Below, piece after piece: positions 26,780 through 35,031 of a stretch of DNA of 51,699 bases. Origin of the DNA: Candidatus Aadella gelida (lineage in GTDB: Bacteria; Omnitrophota; Gorgyraeia; Tantalellales; Tantalellaceae); assembly GCA_030765205.1 (NCBI GenBank), contig JAVCDB010000113.1, forward strand, positions 1-51,699, in the 5' to 3' direction. Every line of letters starts with the position of its first letter. The first letter of the stretch is position 1. Below the pieces are notes generated by a model. The model saw only the letters and a program-made list of their open reading frames with translations, ran no database searches and was not told the DNA's origin. The position numbers and the translations under genes are program-made.

Positions 26780-27791
26780 TATAGTTAAAAGCAAAGGTTT
26801 TCTTTTTATAGCGAGCGTAGTCTGCTGCGCGCTTGTCTCTTCATGTACTCCCAGCTATCCCAAAGAAACCCTTGCCGAAGCAGTCAAGGACGTATGTAAA
26901 GATGAGTACAGTATGGAGGTTGACGTTACGGTTAGGGGGACTACCATGGGACTTTATTATCCTATGGAAAGCCTACTTGATGCGGGAATGGGGATAAGCG
27001 AGGGAGCGTGGGACAAGATTAGTAATCTTTTACTGGTAGCTTCCCGCATAGTTCTTTCAACGGATGCTGATATAAAATTTTATTGCGTAGTAACTCAAGA
27101 CGTAAAGCTTCCGGAACTTCAAGTCGTTATTATTAAATATGTTGAGGATGTTAAGCGCAGCATGGTAAGGAATATCTCAAGAAGCGAATCCTTCAAGCGG
27201 ACGCTCTTCAGCATAAATCTTACTCCGCAGGCAGAAAAAGAAAGGTCCGTTGAAAAAGCGTTCAATAGGCTGGGAGTGGATGACGAAATAAGACAAAAAG
27301 TATTAGACGAATTTTTCAGAAGCCCGCCGACAAAGCTTAGCGACGTAGGCTACTGGAAAGGAGAATTTTATCTTAAAGATATAACCTTAGCGGAATTTCT
27401 TGCAGAACAGATGGCTAACCGTATAAAAACAGACTTTAGAAGTGATAAAGACCTTTCTAAAAAATTCAAGTTCATTAATGCGGAAAGTATATATCTTCCC
27501 GAAAATGATAAAGGCTCGTTTTTTGTAACATACAAAATAGCTGATCAGGAAACTGACGAAACGCAAGGAGATCTCTTAAGAGATAAGATGAAAGAGATAA
27601 TCCGCATAGGAAACGAGGTTACTTACGGATACAAATTTAATGATTTTGATTTTCTTATTCTCGAAGATCAACTAGAAAACACTAGGTTCACGGTTTCAGA
27701 AGACGATCTTTATAATTTTCATCAGGAGAAACCTTTAATGGAAGACATAGTCAAGGTGATAGGCGGACAGGTCAGCAATACAGCATTATAA
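26760..27791 (+). CDS. Hypothetical lipoprotein coupled to the FtsH-like protease
   Basis: A 343-residue protein. The signal sequence ends in the lipobox LVSSC (about residue 29), giving an envelope lipoprotein. The rest is mixed alpha/beta with no motif I recognise. A region around residues 45-135 alternates hydrophobic strands, and the middle is rich in charged helices. The gene starts inside the FtsH-like gene, implying coupled translation and perhaps a shared function, such as substrate or adaptor of the protease. It ends 49 bases before the second transketolase gene. Confidence 0.65.
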   Translation: MTKKTFDIVKSKGFLFIASVVCCALVSSCTPSYPKETLAEAVKDVCKDEYSMEVDVTVRGTTMGLYYPMESLLDAGMGISEGAWDKISNLLLVASRIVLSTDADIKFYCVVTQDVKLPELQVVIIKYVEDVKRSMVRNISRSESFKRTLFSINLTPQAEKERSVEKAFNRLGVDDEIRQKVLDEFFRSPPTKLSDVGYWKGEFYLKDITLAEFLAEQMANRIKTDFRSDKDLSKKFKFINAESIYLPENDKGSFFVTYKIADQETDETQGDLLRDKMKEIIRIGNEVTYGYKFNDFDFLILEDQLENTRFTVSEDDLYNFHQEKPLMEDIVKVIGGQVSNTAL

Positions 27792-27840
27792 TGGATACAG
27801 GCGGCGAAAGCGCACAACAACAAGTTAAGGAGAAAAAGTA

Positions 27841-28806
27841 ATGGCAGAAGGGGCAGTGAAAAAAGAGGCAACACGGGACGGGTTTGGAAAAGCTTTATTG
27901 GATCTTGGAGGACAGAATAAAGATGTAGTTGCGCTTTCAGCTGATCTTACAGAATCGGTCAGAGCTCATTGGTTCAAAGAAAAATATCCCGAGAGATTCG
28001 TAAGTCACGGTGTTGCTGAGCAAGATATGATCTCAACGGCCGCAGGACTTGCGCTTTCGGGTAAGATCCCGTTCGCCTGCACTTTCGGAGTATTCGCTAC
28101 CGGCAGAGCCTGGGATCAGATAAGAATATCCGTAGCATACATGAATCTCAATGTTAATATAGCCGGCTCTCACGGAGGAATATCTGTCGGTGAGGACGGC
28201 GCTACCCATCAGGCTCTTGAAGAAATAGCGCTTATGAGAGTTATACCCAACATGACGGTAGTCGTCCCGTCGGATTCGGAAGAAGCGTATGCGGCCACTA
28301 AACATGCGGCGGGCATTCCCGGTCCTGTATACCTGAGACTAGGAAGGGCTAAAGTTCCGACATTGAGTGATAGTTCTGATTTTGAGATAGGCAAGGCCAA
28401 GGTTCTGACAGAGGGAGACGATATTAGCATAATAGCATGCGGTCATCTTGTCGCAAAAGCTATGGAAGCCGCATATCAGCTGAAAAGCAAGAATATACAA
28501 GCACGCGTTATCAATCTTCATACACCTAAACCTATAGACAGGGAAGCTATCATAAAAGCCGCAAGAGAGACCGGCGCGCTTCTTACAGTTGAAGAACATA
28601 CTATATACGGAGGAATGGGAAGCGCCGTAGCTGAAGTTGTCTCGGAAGAATGTCCTGTACCAATAAAGATGATGGGTATAAGAGATGTGTTCGGAAGAAG
28701 CGGAAGCCCGGACGAACTTTTTAAACATTTCGGCCTGAACGAAGAACACATTATTGAAGAAGCCGTAAAGCTGGTAGAAAGAAAAGGGAAAAAAAGCAGG
28801 TGTTAG
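27841..28806 (+). CDS. Transketolase, C-terminal subunit
   Basis: This is the 321-residue second half of the split transketolase. It holds the pyrimidine-binding domain (GVAEQDMISTAAGLALSGKIPF with the conserved Glu; THQALEEIALMRVIPNMTVV) and the C-terminal transketolase domain (EEHTIYGGMGSAVAEVV). A good AAGGAG precedes the ATG. Together with the gene at 24165 it forms a complete enzyme linking glycolysis with the pentose phosphates used by Prs. A TAGGTTTTAGG-type repeat overlaps its last codons. Confidence 0.93.
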   Translation: MAEGAVKKEATRDGFGKALLDLGGQNKDVVALSADLTESVRAHWFKEKYPERFVSHGVAEQDMISTAAGLALSGKIPFACTFGVFATGRAWDQIRISVAYMNLNVNIAGSHGGISVGEDGATHQALEEIALMRVIPNMTVVVPSDSEEAYAATKHAAGIPGPVYLRLGRAKVPTLSDSSDFEIGKAKVLTEGDDISIIACGHLVAKAMEAAYQLKSKNIQARVINLHTPKPIDREAIIKAARETGALLTVEEHTIYGGMGSAVAEVVSEECPVPIKMMGIRDVFGRSGSPDELFKHFGLNEEHIIEEAVKLVERKGKKSRC

Positions 28807-28899
28807 GTTTTAGGTGTTAGGGATTAGAGTAGAAAAGAGCTCTACAAAAACCTAGAACCCAACCCCTAAAACCTAACACCTAGAACCTAAAACCTAACA
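28801..28899. repeat. TAGGTTTTAGG-type inverted repeat before ispE
   Basis: The left arm tgttaggttttagg (28801-28814) pairs perfectly with cctaaaacctaaca near 28886-28899, and also fits an inner copy near 28865. The loop carries gagctc and no ORF. The right arm reaches to within two bases of the ispE start codon. Confidence 0.75.
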
Positions 28900-28901
28900 A
28901 C

Positions 28902-29765
28902 ATGATTACTATTAACGCTTCTGCCAAATTGAATCTCTGTCTCAAGGTAATATCAAAACGTACTGATGGATACCATAATATAGAGACTCTCTTCGAAAGG
29001 ATAGATCTGTCTGATACTATCACAGTCGGATTTGGAGACGAAGTAGATAAGGTCCAGTGTGACAATCCGGAGATCCCTCTTGGTGGAGACAGACTTGTGG
29101 GAAGATGCATAAAGAAATTCCGTGAAAGAGCCGGGTGCAAGGCGCCCTTTGACATTAGTATCGTCAAAAGGATACCTGTTTCGGCAGGTTTGGGCGGAGG
29201 ATCAAGCGATGCTGCTGCAGTTCTGAAAGGTCTCAATGAACTAACGGGTCAACTCCTTCAAACAGAAGAACTTATAGAAATTGGGAGAGAACTGGGCGCC
29301 GATATTCCGTTCTTTATTACGGGCCATAGTTTTGCATTCGGAACAGGTAGGGGAGATGAGATAGAAAAAGCTGAAGCGCACATGGAAATAGCCCACATAT
29401 TAATCAATCCACCTTTTGGAACATGCACAGAAGACATATATAGGGGAGTATCTGCTTTCAGCTTGACAAACACAAAAGGCATTGATAAAATGTTCAACGT
29501 TTTTTTAAAGGAAAATGACATAAACGCTATAGCGGAAAATATTTATAACGATTTACAGCCTATAGCATTACAGGAAAATCCGTCCCTGCAGAAAGCTTTT
29601 GATGAGATCAAGGCGTCAGGAGCTAAAGGGGTGCTTTTATCCGGAAGCGGACCTACTGTATTTGGTATTTTTGATAAAAAAACAGTAAAGAGCGCTAAAA
29701 AACGATTAGAAACAATCTTTCCACAGGAACAAGGGTGGGGAGTGTATGAAACGTATACATGTTAG
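28902..29765 (+). CDS. ispE: 4-diphosphocytidyl-2-C-methyl-D-erythritol kinase IspE
   Basis: IspE phosphorylates CDP-methylerythritol in the non-mevalonate isoprenoid pathway. The 287 residues show ASAKLNLCLKVISKRTDGYHNI at the N-terminus, the GHMP ATP loop PVSAGLGGGSSDAA, and LLSGSGPTVFGIF near the C-terminus. No Shine-Dalgarno is visible: the sequence before the ATG is the right arm of a repeat. IspE often neighbours spoVG, prs, glmU and rplY in bacteria, as it does here, which supports the annotation. Confidence 0.94.
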   Translation: MITINASAKLNLCLKVISKRTDGYHNIETLFERIDLSDTITVGFGDEVDKVQCDNPEIPLGGDRLVGRCIKKFRERAGCKAPFDISIVKRIPVSAGLGGGSSDAAAVLKGLNELTGQLLQTEELIEIGRELGADIPFFITGHSFAFGTGRGDEIEKAEAHMEIAHILINPPFGTCTEDIYRGVSAFSLTNTKGIDKMFNVFLKENDINAIAENIYNDLQPIALQENPSLQKAFDEIKASGAKGVLLSGSGPTVFGIFDKKTVKSAKKRLETIFPQEQGWGVYETYTC

Positions 29766-30180
29766 GGTAGAGGGTTCAGGGTATAGAGTATAGCGTATAG
29801 GGTATATAGGGTAGAAACTAGAGATTAGAAGGCAGAGGGTAGAAAATAGACCATTGACTATTGACCATAGACTATAGAATGACCGATGCGAGAAGAATAG
29901 AATATCGGAGAAACAGACTTTTTAACTTTTGAACCTTTAAACTTTTTAAACTGTTCACCTTGGACCGATGTGTATATGCGCGTTTTTGTGTCATTCCGAC
30001 CGAACGCCTGCCTGCCGGCAGGCAGGAAGAGAGTGGAGGAATCTTTATAAGACTTGCAAGATCCTTCGACTCGTTCGTTACACTCACTCGCTCGGGATGA
30101 CAATTTTTAGACTTTTGACTTTAGACTGTTCACGAGCCACGGGTCACGAGTCACTGGCAACTAATGACTGAAAAGATAAA
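29766..30180. repeat. Dense repeat mosaic between ispE and spoVG
   Basis: This gene-free stretch of about 415 bases is almost wholly repeats: gggtatag-type short units (29766-29830), the composite unit matching 12880-12958 (29877-29958), a second accgatg unit (29963), a gtcattccgac...gaggaatct REP-like element enclosing a cctgcctgccgg palindrome (29989-30046), a gatccttcgactcg...cgggatgac element (30060-30101), and gtcacgagtcac units (30130-30165). Small ORFs in it are chance products. Confidence 0.75.
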
Positions 30181-30227
30181 GGTTGAGAGCTTAAGGAGCG
30201 GAAGCTAACCAACAAAGGAGTAAAACC

Positions 30228-30872
30228 ATGAAGATTACGGAGGTCAGGATTTTTTCTACTGAAAGCAGAGACGGGAAACTCAAAGCTTTCGCCACTATGA
30301 CATTCGATGATTGGTTTGTTGTGAGGAACGTCAAAGTGATACAGGGAAATAACGGTCTTTTCGTGGCAATGCCCTCACGTAAAGCTGTAACCGCTTGTTC
30401 GAAATGTCAGTACAAGAATGTCGTGGGAAGCAAATATTGTAATCAATGCGGCGCGCCTGTGCGCGCTCAACCGACTCATCATGAAGATTCTAAAGATAGT
30501 CATGGAGGCGGACATATGGATATAGCGCATCCCATAACACAAGAATGCCGTATCTATATTCAAGAAATGATCCTCGATGCCTATAATAAGGAAGCAAAAC
30601 AGGAAAAACCGGCCGTTAAACCCGAAGAAAAAGTTGCGGAAAAGGCTCCGGTAGAAGAAAAAAAGGAAGAAGCGCAACCTGAAGAGGCCAAAGAGGAAGA
30701 GCAGCAGCCTAAGGTTGAAGAACCTAAAGAAGAGCCAAAAGAAGAACCGCAACCTAAGGTAGAAGAGCCCGAGGTTAAAAAAGAAGAGCGGCAGCCTGAA
30801 GAGAAACAGCCCAAAGAAGAAAAAAAAGAAGATCTAATCCCCGGCAATGACGGGTCTGATATAGCACTATAG
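30228..30872 (+). CDS. spoVG: SpoVG-family protein with inserted zinc ribbon and acidic tail
   Basis: A 214-residue protein; ordinary SpoVG has about 85-100. Residues 1-53 (MKITEVRIFSTESRDGKLKA... MPSRKA) and about 97-120 (MDIAHPITQECRIYIQEMIL) are the two parts of the SpoVG fold. Between them sits a four-cysteine zinc ribbon (Cys57, 60, 71, 74: CSKCQ...YCNQCG) and a His-rich linker. Residues 125-214 are Glu/Pro/Lys repeats, likely disordered. SpoVG proteins bind DNA or RNA and act as global regulators. AAAGGAG precedes the ATG. tRNA-Gln follows. The ispE-spoVG-glmU-prs-rplY-pth order resembles that of Bacillus. Confidence 0.88.
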   Translation: MKITEVRIFSTESRDGKLKAFATMTFDDWFVVRNVKVIQGNNGLFVAMPSRKAVTACSKCQYKNVVGSKYCNQCGAPVRAQPTHHEDSKDSHGGGHMDIAHPITQECRIYIQEMILDAYNKEAKQEKPAVKPEEKVAEKAPVEEKKEEAQPEEAKEEEQQPKVEEPKEEPKEEPQPKVEEPEVKKEERQPEEKQPKEEKKEDLIPGNDGSDIAL

Positions 30873-30898
30873 ATAAAGCGATATATTTTGATAGATGT

Positions 30899-30972
30899 TG
30901 GCGGGTAGTGTAATGGTAGCACCGCAGCTTTTGGAGCTGCTTGTCAAGGTTCGAACCCTTGCCCGCCAGCCA
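30899..30972 (+). tRNA. tRNA-Gln (TTG)
   Basis: A 74-nt cloverleaf. The acceptor tggcggg pairs with cccgcca, discriminator G, encoded CCA. The D-arm is gtgt...gcac, the anticodon stem gcagc/gctgc has loop ttTTGga, and the T-arm is caagg ttcgaac ccttg. The U1-A72 pair is typical of tRNA-Gln. Confidence 0.93.
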
Positions 30973-31275
30973 AAAGATAGGCAAGGGTTCGAAGAGAGAC
31001 ACTGAACCTTTAATCAAGGGAGCTTGCGAGCAGGAGAGCAAGCGACTAACAAATGAAGTGGCGACTGGCCGACCGGAATCTCCGAAGTTTTGTGACGATA
31101 CGAACGTTAGTGAGGATCCAAAACAAAGCTGATCCGGAGATGAAGGCGCCGAGCTCTTGCCCGCAGTTGTAGTAACGGTCAAAAAGACAGAGACAAGAAA
31201 CGAGCAGGAGCATTATAGGACGAGCTGCCTTGCCCGCTAGTGAAGAAGAAGAGATTCATGGGAACGATTAGATTA
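30973..31275. other. Structured spacer after tRNA-Gln with an inverted T-arm copy
   Basis: ggcaagggttcgaa at 30980-30993 is the exact reverse complement of tRNA bases 30950-30963, so the tRNA 3' part can pair with its own flank. Further hairpin-prone stretches follow (gcttgcgagc...gagcaagc). ORFs in both directions read through the tRNA and look spurious. No gene is supported. Confidence 0.5.
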
Positions 31276-31301
31276 GTAGCTGGGGTTTAAACCCCAGCTA
31301 C
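31276..31301. repeat. PmeI-centred palindrome, copy 2 (26 bp, perfect)
   Basis: The half-site gtagctggggttt is followed by its exact complement, ending 4 bases before the first possible glmU start codon. Confidence 0.85.
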
Positions 31302-31329
31302 AATTATGGATATAAACGGTCAATATATT

Positions 31330-32580
31330 ATGGACAAAACAGCAGCAATAATACTAGCAGCAGGCGCGGGAACGAGAATGAAGACCGACACTCCCAAAGT
31401 GTTGCATAAAGTGGGATCGGAAACCATACTCGGGAAAGTTATATCTAACTTAAAAAAAACTGAGATACATGATATTATAGTTGTGGTGGGATACAAGGCC
31501 GAGCAGGTCAAGGAACATTTCAAAAATGAAGTACGGTTTGCCGTTCAAGAACAGTTGCTCGGTTCGGGAGATGCTGTAAAAGAAGCTATTAAACAGCTTC
31601 ACAACAAGACAAAAACCGTAGTGATATGCTGCGGAGACGCTCCGCTGATAAACAGCAGGATCTTTGATAGCTTGATTAAAAAACATTTTACGGGTAACGC
31701 GGATTGCACTCTTCTGACATGCCATGCGGATGATACATCGAGTTATGGTAGAATACTCAGAGACAAAACGGGGAGTATAGAGAAAATAGTTGAAGAAAAA
31801 GACCTTAGTGCCGGAGAGAAGGATATAAAAGAGATAAATGCCGGGACATATTGTTTTTCCAGAACGAGCCTTGAAAAGTATATAGATAAAATAGAGAAGA
31901 ACCCAGTAAAGAAAGAATATTATCTAACAGATATCGTAGAAATACTTCGCCGGGACAACAAGAAAATAAACAGTATTGAATGTGTCTACCGGGAAGTTAT
32001 TGGTATCAATTCAAGAAAGGACATAACGCTTGTGAATAAGATAATAAAAAAATCTACGCTCGAGAAATTGATGAACAGCGGAGTTACGATAATAGACCCC
32101 GAAACTACATGCATAGATGAGGCCGCAGAAATTGCACAAGACACAACGATTTATCCCAACACGGTTATAGAGAACGACGTTATCGTAGGAGAGAGGTGCA
32201 GCATAGGACCTTTTGCCAGATTAAGGCCGGGAACCAAAATATCAGATGAAGTTGAAATAGGTAACTTTGTGGAAATATGCAGGACAGAAATCGGCGACAG
32301 AACAAGGATAAAGCATCATACATATTTAGGCGATGCGACCGTAGGGAGTGACGTAAATATAGGTGCGGGTACAATAACGGCTAATTATGACGGGAATAGC
32401 AAGAATCGAACGGTTATAGAAGACGGAGCATTTATCGGAGTTGGAGCAATTCTTATAGCTCCGGTTAAGGTTGGGAAAATGGCGAAGATAGGGGCCGGGA
32501 GCGTAGTAACAAAGAGTAAAGACGTGCCGGCAGGTGAAACTGTTGTAGGCGTTCCGGCAAAACCGCTTAAGAAACAATAA
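31330..32580 (+). CDS. glmU: Bifunctional UDP-GlcNAc pyrophosphorylase / GlcN-1-P acetyltransferase GlmU
   Basis: GlmU makes UDP-GlcNAc for peptidoglycan and lipid A. The N-terminal uridyltransferase has LAAGAGTRMKTDTPKVLHKV, GSGDAV and CGDAPL. The C-terminal left-handed helix has hexapeptide repeats, RLRPGTKI, HHTYLGDATVGSDVNIGAGTITANYDG and a conserved Lys after it. The lysine that in E. coli (K351, GNFVEMKK) binds substrate is Cys here (GNFVEICR). The ATG at 31330 fits the family; 31306 would add eight residues. Neither has a Shine-Dalgarno, and a palindrome lies just upstream. About 416 residues against 456 in E. coli. Confidence 0.9.
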   Translation: MDKTAAIILAAGAGTRMKTDTPKVLHKVGSETILGKVISNLKKTEIHDIIVVVGYKAEQVKEHFKNEVRFAVQEQLLGSGDAVKEAIKQLHNKTKTVVICCGDAPLINSRIFDSLIKKHFTGNADCTLLTCHADDTSSYGRILRDKTGSIEKIVEEKDLSAGEKDIKEINAGTYCFSRTSLEKYIDKIEKNPVKKEYYLTDIVEILRRDNKKINSIECVYREVIGINSRKDITLVNKIIKKSTLEKLMNSGVTIIDPETTCIDEAAEIAQDTTIYPNTVIENDVIVGERCSIGPFARLRPGTKISDEVEIGNFVEICRTEIGDRTRIKHHTYLGDATVGSDVNIGAGTITANYDGNSKNRTVIEDGAFIGVGAILIAPVKVGKMAKIGAGSVVTKSKDVPAGETVVGVPAKPLKKQ

Positions 32581-32631
32581 AGAGCTCGCATATAAAGATA
32601 AACGAAACAACAAACTCTAAAAGGGGAACAT

Positions 32632-33567
32632 ATGGATAAATTAACTATTTTCTCGGGTAATGCTCATCCTGAACTCGCACAAAAAATATGCAAGAGTTTG
32701 AATGTTTCAATAGGAGACAGCTTTGTTGACCGTTTTTGTGACGGAGAAACGCGGGTAAAAATAAATCAGAACATTCGCGGGAAAGATGTTTTTGTGGTGC
32801 AGCCTACATGCTCACCCGCAAATGAGAATCTAATGGAACTTTTGATAATGATGGATGCTTTAAAAAGATCTTCCGCTCGAAGAATAACAGCGGTGCTGCC
32901 GTATTTTGGTTATGCCAGGCAAGACAGGAAAGATCAGCCCAGAGTACCTATAACAGCAAAACTTGCGGCAAATCTTATTTCCAGAGCAGGCGCAGACAGG
33001 ATAATAACTATAGATCTCCATGCCGGACAGATACAGGGCTTTTTTGATATACCGCTGGATCATCTATATGCCGTACGTATTTTTGCGGAATATTTTAAAA
33101 AGAAAAAGATCGATAATATTGCGATAGTATCTCCCGATGTTGGAGGGATAAAGATGGCCAGGGCATATGCAAAACGTTTAGGCGCGGATCTTGCCATAGT
33201 TGATAAAAGGCGCCTAAGCGATACAAAAGCGGAAGTCATGCACATAATGGGTGACGTCAAAGGAAAGAACGTTATACTTGTTGACGATATTATAGCTACT
33301 GCGGGAAGCATTACCGAAGCGGCGGCAGCATTAAAAAAGAACGGCGCGCAAGATGTTTATGCGGCCATAACCCATGCGGTTCTGCAAGGTCCGGCAATGG
33401 AAAGGCTTAAGGGGTCCGAGATCAAGGAACTTATAGTTACGGACACCATCCCGCTTGACGAAGAAAAGAAAGAAGCTAATATCGTTCAGTTATCCGTTGC
33501 CGATCTTTTAGGAGAGGCTATAAGAAGAATACATAACGAAGAATCTGTAAGCGCGTTGTTTGAATAG
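32632..33567 (+). CDS. prs: Ribose-phosphate pyrophosphokinase (PRPP synthetase)
   Basis: Prs makes PRPP from ribose 5-phosphate and ATP for purines, pyrimidines and histidine, linking RpiB and transketolase to the pur and his genes here. The 311 residues show FSGNAHPELAQKI, RFCDGETRVKI, YFGYARQDRKDQPRVPI, the PP-loop DLHAGQIQGFFDIPLDHL and the PRPP-binding VILVDDIIATAGSI. AAGGGG lies before the ATG. glmU-prs-rplY-pth is a widely conserved order. Confidence 0.96.
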   Translation: MDKLTIFSGNAHPELAQKICKSLNVSIGDSFVDRFCDGETRVKINQNIRGKDVFVVQPTCSPANENLMELLIMMDALKRSSARRITAVLPYFGYARQDRKDQPRVPITAKLAANLISRAGADRIITIDLHAGQIQGFFDIPLDHLYAVRIFAEYFKKKKIDNIAIVSPDVGGIKMARAYAKRLGADLAIVDKRRLSDTKAEVMHIMGDVKGKNVILVDDIIATAGSITEAAAALKKNGAQDVYAAITHAVLQGPAMERLKGSEIKELIVTDTIPLDEEKKEANIVQLSVADLLGEAIRRIHNEESVSALFE

Positions 33568-33628
33568 AAAAAAGTGAACCGTGATTTGTCTCGGCGAATT
33601 ACGAATTACGAACAAAGGAGTGAGCTTA

Positions 33629-34327
33629 ATGGAAAAGGTAATGTTAGATGCAGAACAAAGAGAAGTTTTTAAAAAAGGCGGGTGTAAACATCTCAGGGAA
33701 GAAGGGAAGATCCCCGGAGTGGTATATAAAGCCGGGAAAAAGGGAACGAGTATACATATTGATGCCAAAGCGCTCGGGCAGGCTCTACATACAGAAGCCG
33801 GAGAGAACGCTATTATCACTTTGAATATTTCAGCCGGAGAGAAACCCTCTAAAAAAACGGTCATCGTACAGGAGATACAGAGAAACCCTCTTAGCGAGAA
33901 ATATGTACACGTGGATTTCCATGAAATTTCTCTTACGGAGAAACTAAAAGTCAGCGTTCCTGTAAATGTTAAAGGTGAAGCCGTTGGGGTTACTGAAGAA
34001 AAGGGCGTGTTAACACAGGTTCTGTGGGAACTCGAAGTTGAATGTCTTCCAACAGCTATACCCGAACATCTTGACGTCAGGGTTGAGGAGCTTCGTATAG
34101 GCGACGCGATACACATTGAAGAAATGGAAGCACCCGAAGGAGTAACCTTTCTTGAAGAGCCCGAAACAGTTGTAGTTTCTGTAAGTCCTCCGGCAGCTGA
34201 AGAGGAAGAGGCGGTAGTGGAAGAGGAAGGCGCGGAAGAAGGCGAAGAACCCGAACTGATCAAGAAAGGTAAGAAAGAAGAGGAAGAAGGCGAAGAACCC
34301 GAGAAAGAGGCTGCTCCAGAGGCTTAA
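33629..34327 (+). CDS. rplY: 50S ribosomal protein L25 (CTC form)
   Basis: L25/CTC binds 5S rRNA. The ATG at 33629 behind AAAGGAG is preferred over the upstream GTG of the ORF track. The 232 residues comprise the 5S-binding domain (about 1-95), the TL5/CTC C-terminal domain (about 95-185) with VSVPVNVKGEAVGV and DVRVEELRIGDAI, and a Glu/Gly-rich acidic tail of about 45 residues. It starts behind an aattacgaattacgaac repeat unit. Confidence 0.92.
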   Translation: MEKVMLDAEQREVFKKGGCKHLREEGKIPGVVYKAGKKGTSIHIDAKALGQALHTEAGENAIITLNISAGEKPSKKTVIVQEIQRNPLSEKYVHVDFHEISLTEKLKVSVPVNVKGEAVGVTEEKGVLTQVLWELEVECLPTAIPEHLDVRVEELRIGDAIHIEEMEAPEGVTFLEEPETVVVSVSPPAAEEEEAVVEEEGAEEGEEPELIKKGKKEEEEGEEPEKEAAPEA

Positions 34328-34343
34328 GCAAACCGGTGACTAG

Positions 34344-34916
34344 ATGAAAATAATAACGGGTCTGGGGAATCCCGGACTACGATACAGGAACACGAGGCAT
34401 AACGTAGGGTTCGCAGTGATATCTATTCTTGCCAAGAAGTATCGTATAAGTCTCAAGAAAAAAGGTTTTGGAGGGTTATACGGTATCGGCGGGATAAGAG
34501 GGGAAGAAACCATCCTTTTCCAGCCCATGACGTATATGAATAGATCCGGTGAAGCTTTGAAGTCGATCACCGCGCCAAAACTTGAGGATAAAAAAGATCT
34601 ACTGGTTATCAGCGATGATATTAACTTGTCGTTAGGCAGCTTAAGGATTAGAGCAAACGGATCATCCGGCGGACATAATGGGCTAAAATCCATTATTGAG
34701 CATATGGGGGACGATTTCGCAAGATTAAGGGTGGGGGTAGCTTCGGGACCGTTGCCACCAGAAACATCTTCATATGTTCTGTCGCGATTTTCAAGACGAG
34801 AAAAGGGTATAATGAGCGATGCAATCGAACGATCTGCCGAATGTGCAGAAAAATGGCTTACAAAAGGCATAGAAGAAGCAATGAGGCTGTATAATAACAG
34901 TAATAATGACTATTAA
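34344..34916 (+). CDS. pth: Peptidyl-tRNA hydrolase
   Basis: Pth frees tRNA from dropped-off peptidyl-tRNA. The 190 residues carry all catalytic features: GLGNPG near the N-terminus, TRHNVGF with the catalytic His, MTYMNRSG, the Asp in ISDDINL, and SSGGHNGLKSI. It follows rplY by 16 bases, as in many bacteria, and closes the glmU-prs-rplY-pth operon. The stop is followed by a 13-bp tandem duplication (gccccaaactatt, 34919-34944). Confidence 0.95.
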   Translation: MKIITGLGNPGLRYRNTRHNVGFAVISILAKKYRISLKKKGFGGLYGIGGIRGEETILFQPMTYMNRSGEALKSITAPKLEDKKDLLVISDDINLSLGSLRIRANGSSGGHNGLKSIIEHMGDDFARLRVGVASGPLPPETSSYVLSRFSRREKGIMSDAIERSAECAEKWLTKGIEEAMRLYNNSNNDY

Positions 34917-35031
34917 GGGCCCCAAACTATTGCCCCAAACTATTGTCTTGCGCAAGTATATAATGTGTGTTATCATTTAAAACAGATTTTAGGACAATTA
35001 AAGTAACTCTAAAGAAGAACGGTGGTTAAAT

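Noticed and set aside
30775-31182. Minus-strand 135-aa ORF over tRNA-Gln and the spoVG end
   Set aside because: It crosses a tRNA gene and part of spoVG in antisense and has no supporting motif.
34919-34964. Promoter for rpsF at the TATAAT near 34959
   Set aside because: No -35 box lies at 15-19 bases; the only candidates are 10 or 23 bases away, within a 13-bp tandem duplication.
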